Shown here: positions 63,284-64,000 of the stretch, in pieces
Position numbering within the stretch: the stretch's first letter is position 1
How the letters are laid out: each line of letters starts with the position of its first letter
Origin: Saitoella complicata NRRL Y-17804
Taxonomy: Eukaryota > Ascomycota > Saitoellomycetes > Saitoellales > Saitoellaceae
Reading direction: 5' to 3'
NCBI RefSeq assembly: GCF_001661265.1
Contig: NW_017567001.1
Location: forward strand, 310,001 to 374,000
DNA: 64,000 nucleotides
Made by a program: the position numbers and the translations under genes
Notes under the pieces: generated by a model
Told to the model about the DNA's origin: nothing
Seen by the model: only the letters and a program-made list of their open reading frames with translations
Databases searched by the model: none

Positions 63284-63971
63284 TCACATCTCCATCTCCA
63301 TATCACCATCCCTATCTTCCGCTCCCATGTTCACCCCACCACCCTCCTCCTGAGCATCCCTAAACGGCGCCTCCCCAGCCCTCCCCACCTCCTCCAAGTC
63401 CCTCTCCCCCGTCTCCTCCTCACTCTCCCACCTCCCCACTCTCCTCCTCCGACTGGTCCGAAACAACTCTGTATCCGTATACTCATGTCCCGCAATCATC
63501 CTCCTCGCCTCCCACAACGGCTCATATTCTCGTAACTGGAATTTGATCGCGTCATCGAGGACCACGCTGAATCGTCTTTGTTGCACGAGTTGCGCAGCGG
63601 CAGCGAAGGGGAGGGAAAGTGTTTCCATTACGTACGCGCAGACGAAGGCTGCGGCGCGGGTGTTCCCGTCGGTATCGTATACGAGGACTTTTCCGCCTCT
63701 TCGTAATTCTGCGTCGATCATGTCTTTACAGACTGGGAACCATTTGATACATCCGTGTCCGTCTTCGACACTTCCGAGGTCGATGTACGAACATCGGAAG
63801 AGTTGGTGTTGTTGTGGACGTGGTATTAGGTGTGCGGCGGTTTGTGAGGTGCGGATTGCGAGGAGGGAGGTTATGGAGTGAGATTGGAGGAGGGGGAGGT
63901 CGCGGGTTGAGGAGAGGGGGCCGAGGAAAACCCCTGGCAGGATTTCTTGGAAGGTACGGCGGTTTTCGTAT
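63284..63971 (-). CDS. STYX-like catalytically dead dual-specificity phosphatase (partial, 5' end beyond the window)
   Basis: A pseudophosphatase close to animal STYX, which binds phosphoproteins without hydrolysing them. Seen: TFQEILPGVFLGPLSSTRDL at the start, WFPVCKDMIDAELRRGGKVL, and METLSLPFAAAAQLVQQRRF to FQLREYEPLWEA, all matching STYX. The P-loop reads VYDTDGNTRAAAF where active enzymes have HCxxGxxR; the nucleophile Cys is Asp and the His is Tyr, while Gly and Arg remain. The frame is open to a Met at 63997. A branch-like CTAAAC and a GGATAG acceptor at 63972 suggest this is an internal exon starting at 63971 with earlier exons off the right edge. At the other end, GAGAT|GTGAGT near 63287 looks like a donor, so a further 3' exon is possible. 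Confidence 0.8.
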
Positions 63972-64000
63972 CTATCCATAGATCGGCGTTTAGTCATGAA

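Noticed and set aside
1-64000. A biosynthetic, defence or other new multi-gene system
   Set aside because: Neighbouring genes belong to unrelated housekeeping roles, and I see no shared motif, co-oriented cluster or set of accessory enzymes.

Overview
The window is 64 kb of nuclear DNA from a filamentous fungus, most likely an ascomycete of the Pezizomycotina type. Genes lie close together on both strands, with one to four introns of about 47-65 bases that have GT..AG ends and CTAAC/CTGAC-like branch sites. The gene set fits: a HapE-type CCAAT factor, a group III (Nik1/Os-1) hybrid histidine kinase, a Uds1-domain coiled-coil protein, a DUF5321 mitochondrial protein and a Pbi2-type proteinase inhibitor. 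The lone 5S rRNA gene does not have the usual Neurospora/Aspergillus 5S form, so I do not place the organism more finely. Nothing looks bacterial, and I see no secondary-metabolite cluster or CRISPR array.

Layout. 1-5 kb: a SMYD methyltransferase cut by the left edge, an unrecognised protein, a GNAT acetyltransferase, an EBP1-like protein and the ATP synthase inhibitor IF1. 6-13.5 kb: 14-3-3, a seven-knuckle Gis2/CNBP protein, an Msc7-type aldehyde dehydrogenase head to head with mitochondrial Met-tRNA synthetase, and a DUF5321 protein. 13.7-22.2 kb: V-ATPase subunit G, a coilin, an Efm3-type methyltransferase, a membrane J-protein, the I9 inhibitor, a small-molecule kinase and a paraoxonase-like protein. 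22.4-35.3 kb: the Uds1 protein, HIS5, RNase P Rpr2, Hap5, Cdc24, tRNA-Leu(AAG) and a spartin-like protein. 35.5-38.9 kb: a sugar transporter and fructose-1,6-bisphosphatase. 39-41.9 kb: a gene-poor stretch with an unrecognised spliced gene and a 5S rRNA gene. 42-57.7 kb: a small unknown protein, a DNAJC9-like protein, an F-box/WD40 protein, Yme1, a YTHDF m6A reader, Met22, a securin-like gene and Nik1. 59-62.8 kb: a transposon island with two MULE copies around a 21-N assembly gap, then a decayed Tc1/mariner copy. Right edge: a STYX-like pseudophosphatase that runs off the window.

The genes are mostly unrelated housekeeping functions, not a pathway. Several pairs are divergent with short shared promoters (MSC7/MSM1, coilin/EFM3, HIS5/RPR2, HAP5/CDC24, MET22/securin). 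Recurrent themes are mitochondria (IF1, MSM1, DUF5321, YME1), RNA biology (Gis2, coilin, YTH, Rpr2, 5S, tRNA) and growth/cell-cycle signalling (14-3-3, Cdc24, securin, Nik1). I did not find a convincing new multi-gene system. The most interesting items are the fungal coilin, the STYX-type dead phosphatase, the hidden spliced gene at 40.8-41.6 kb, the frame-broken securin-like gene and the duplicated MULE.
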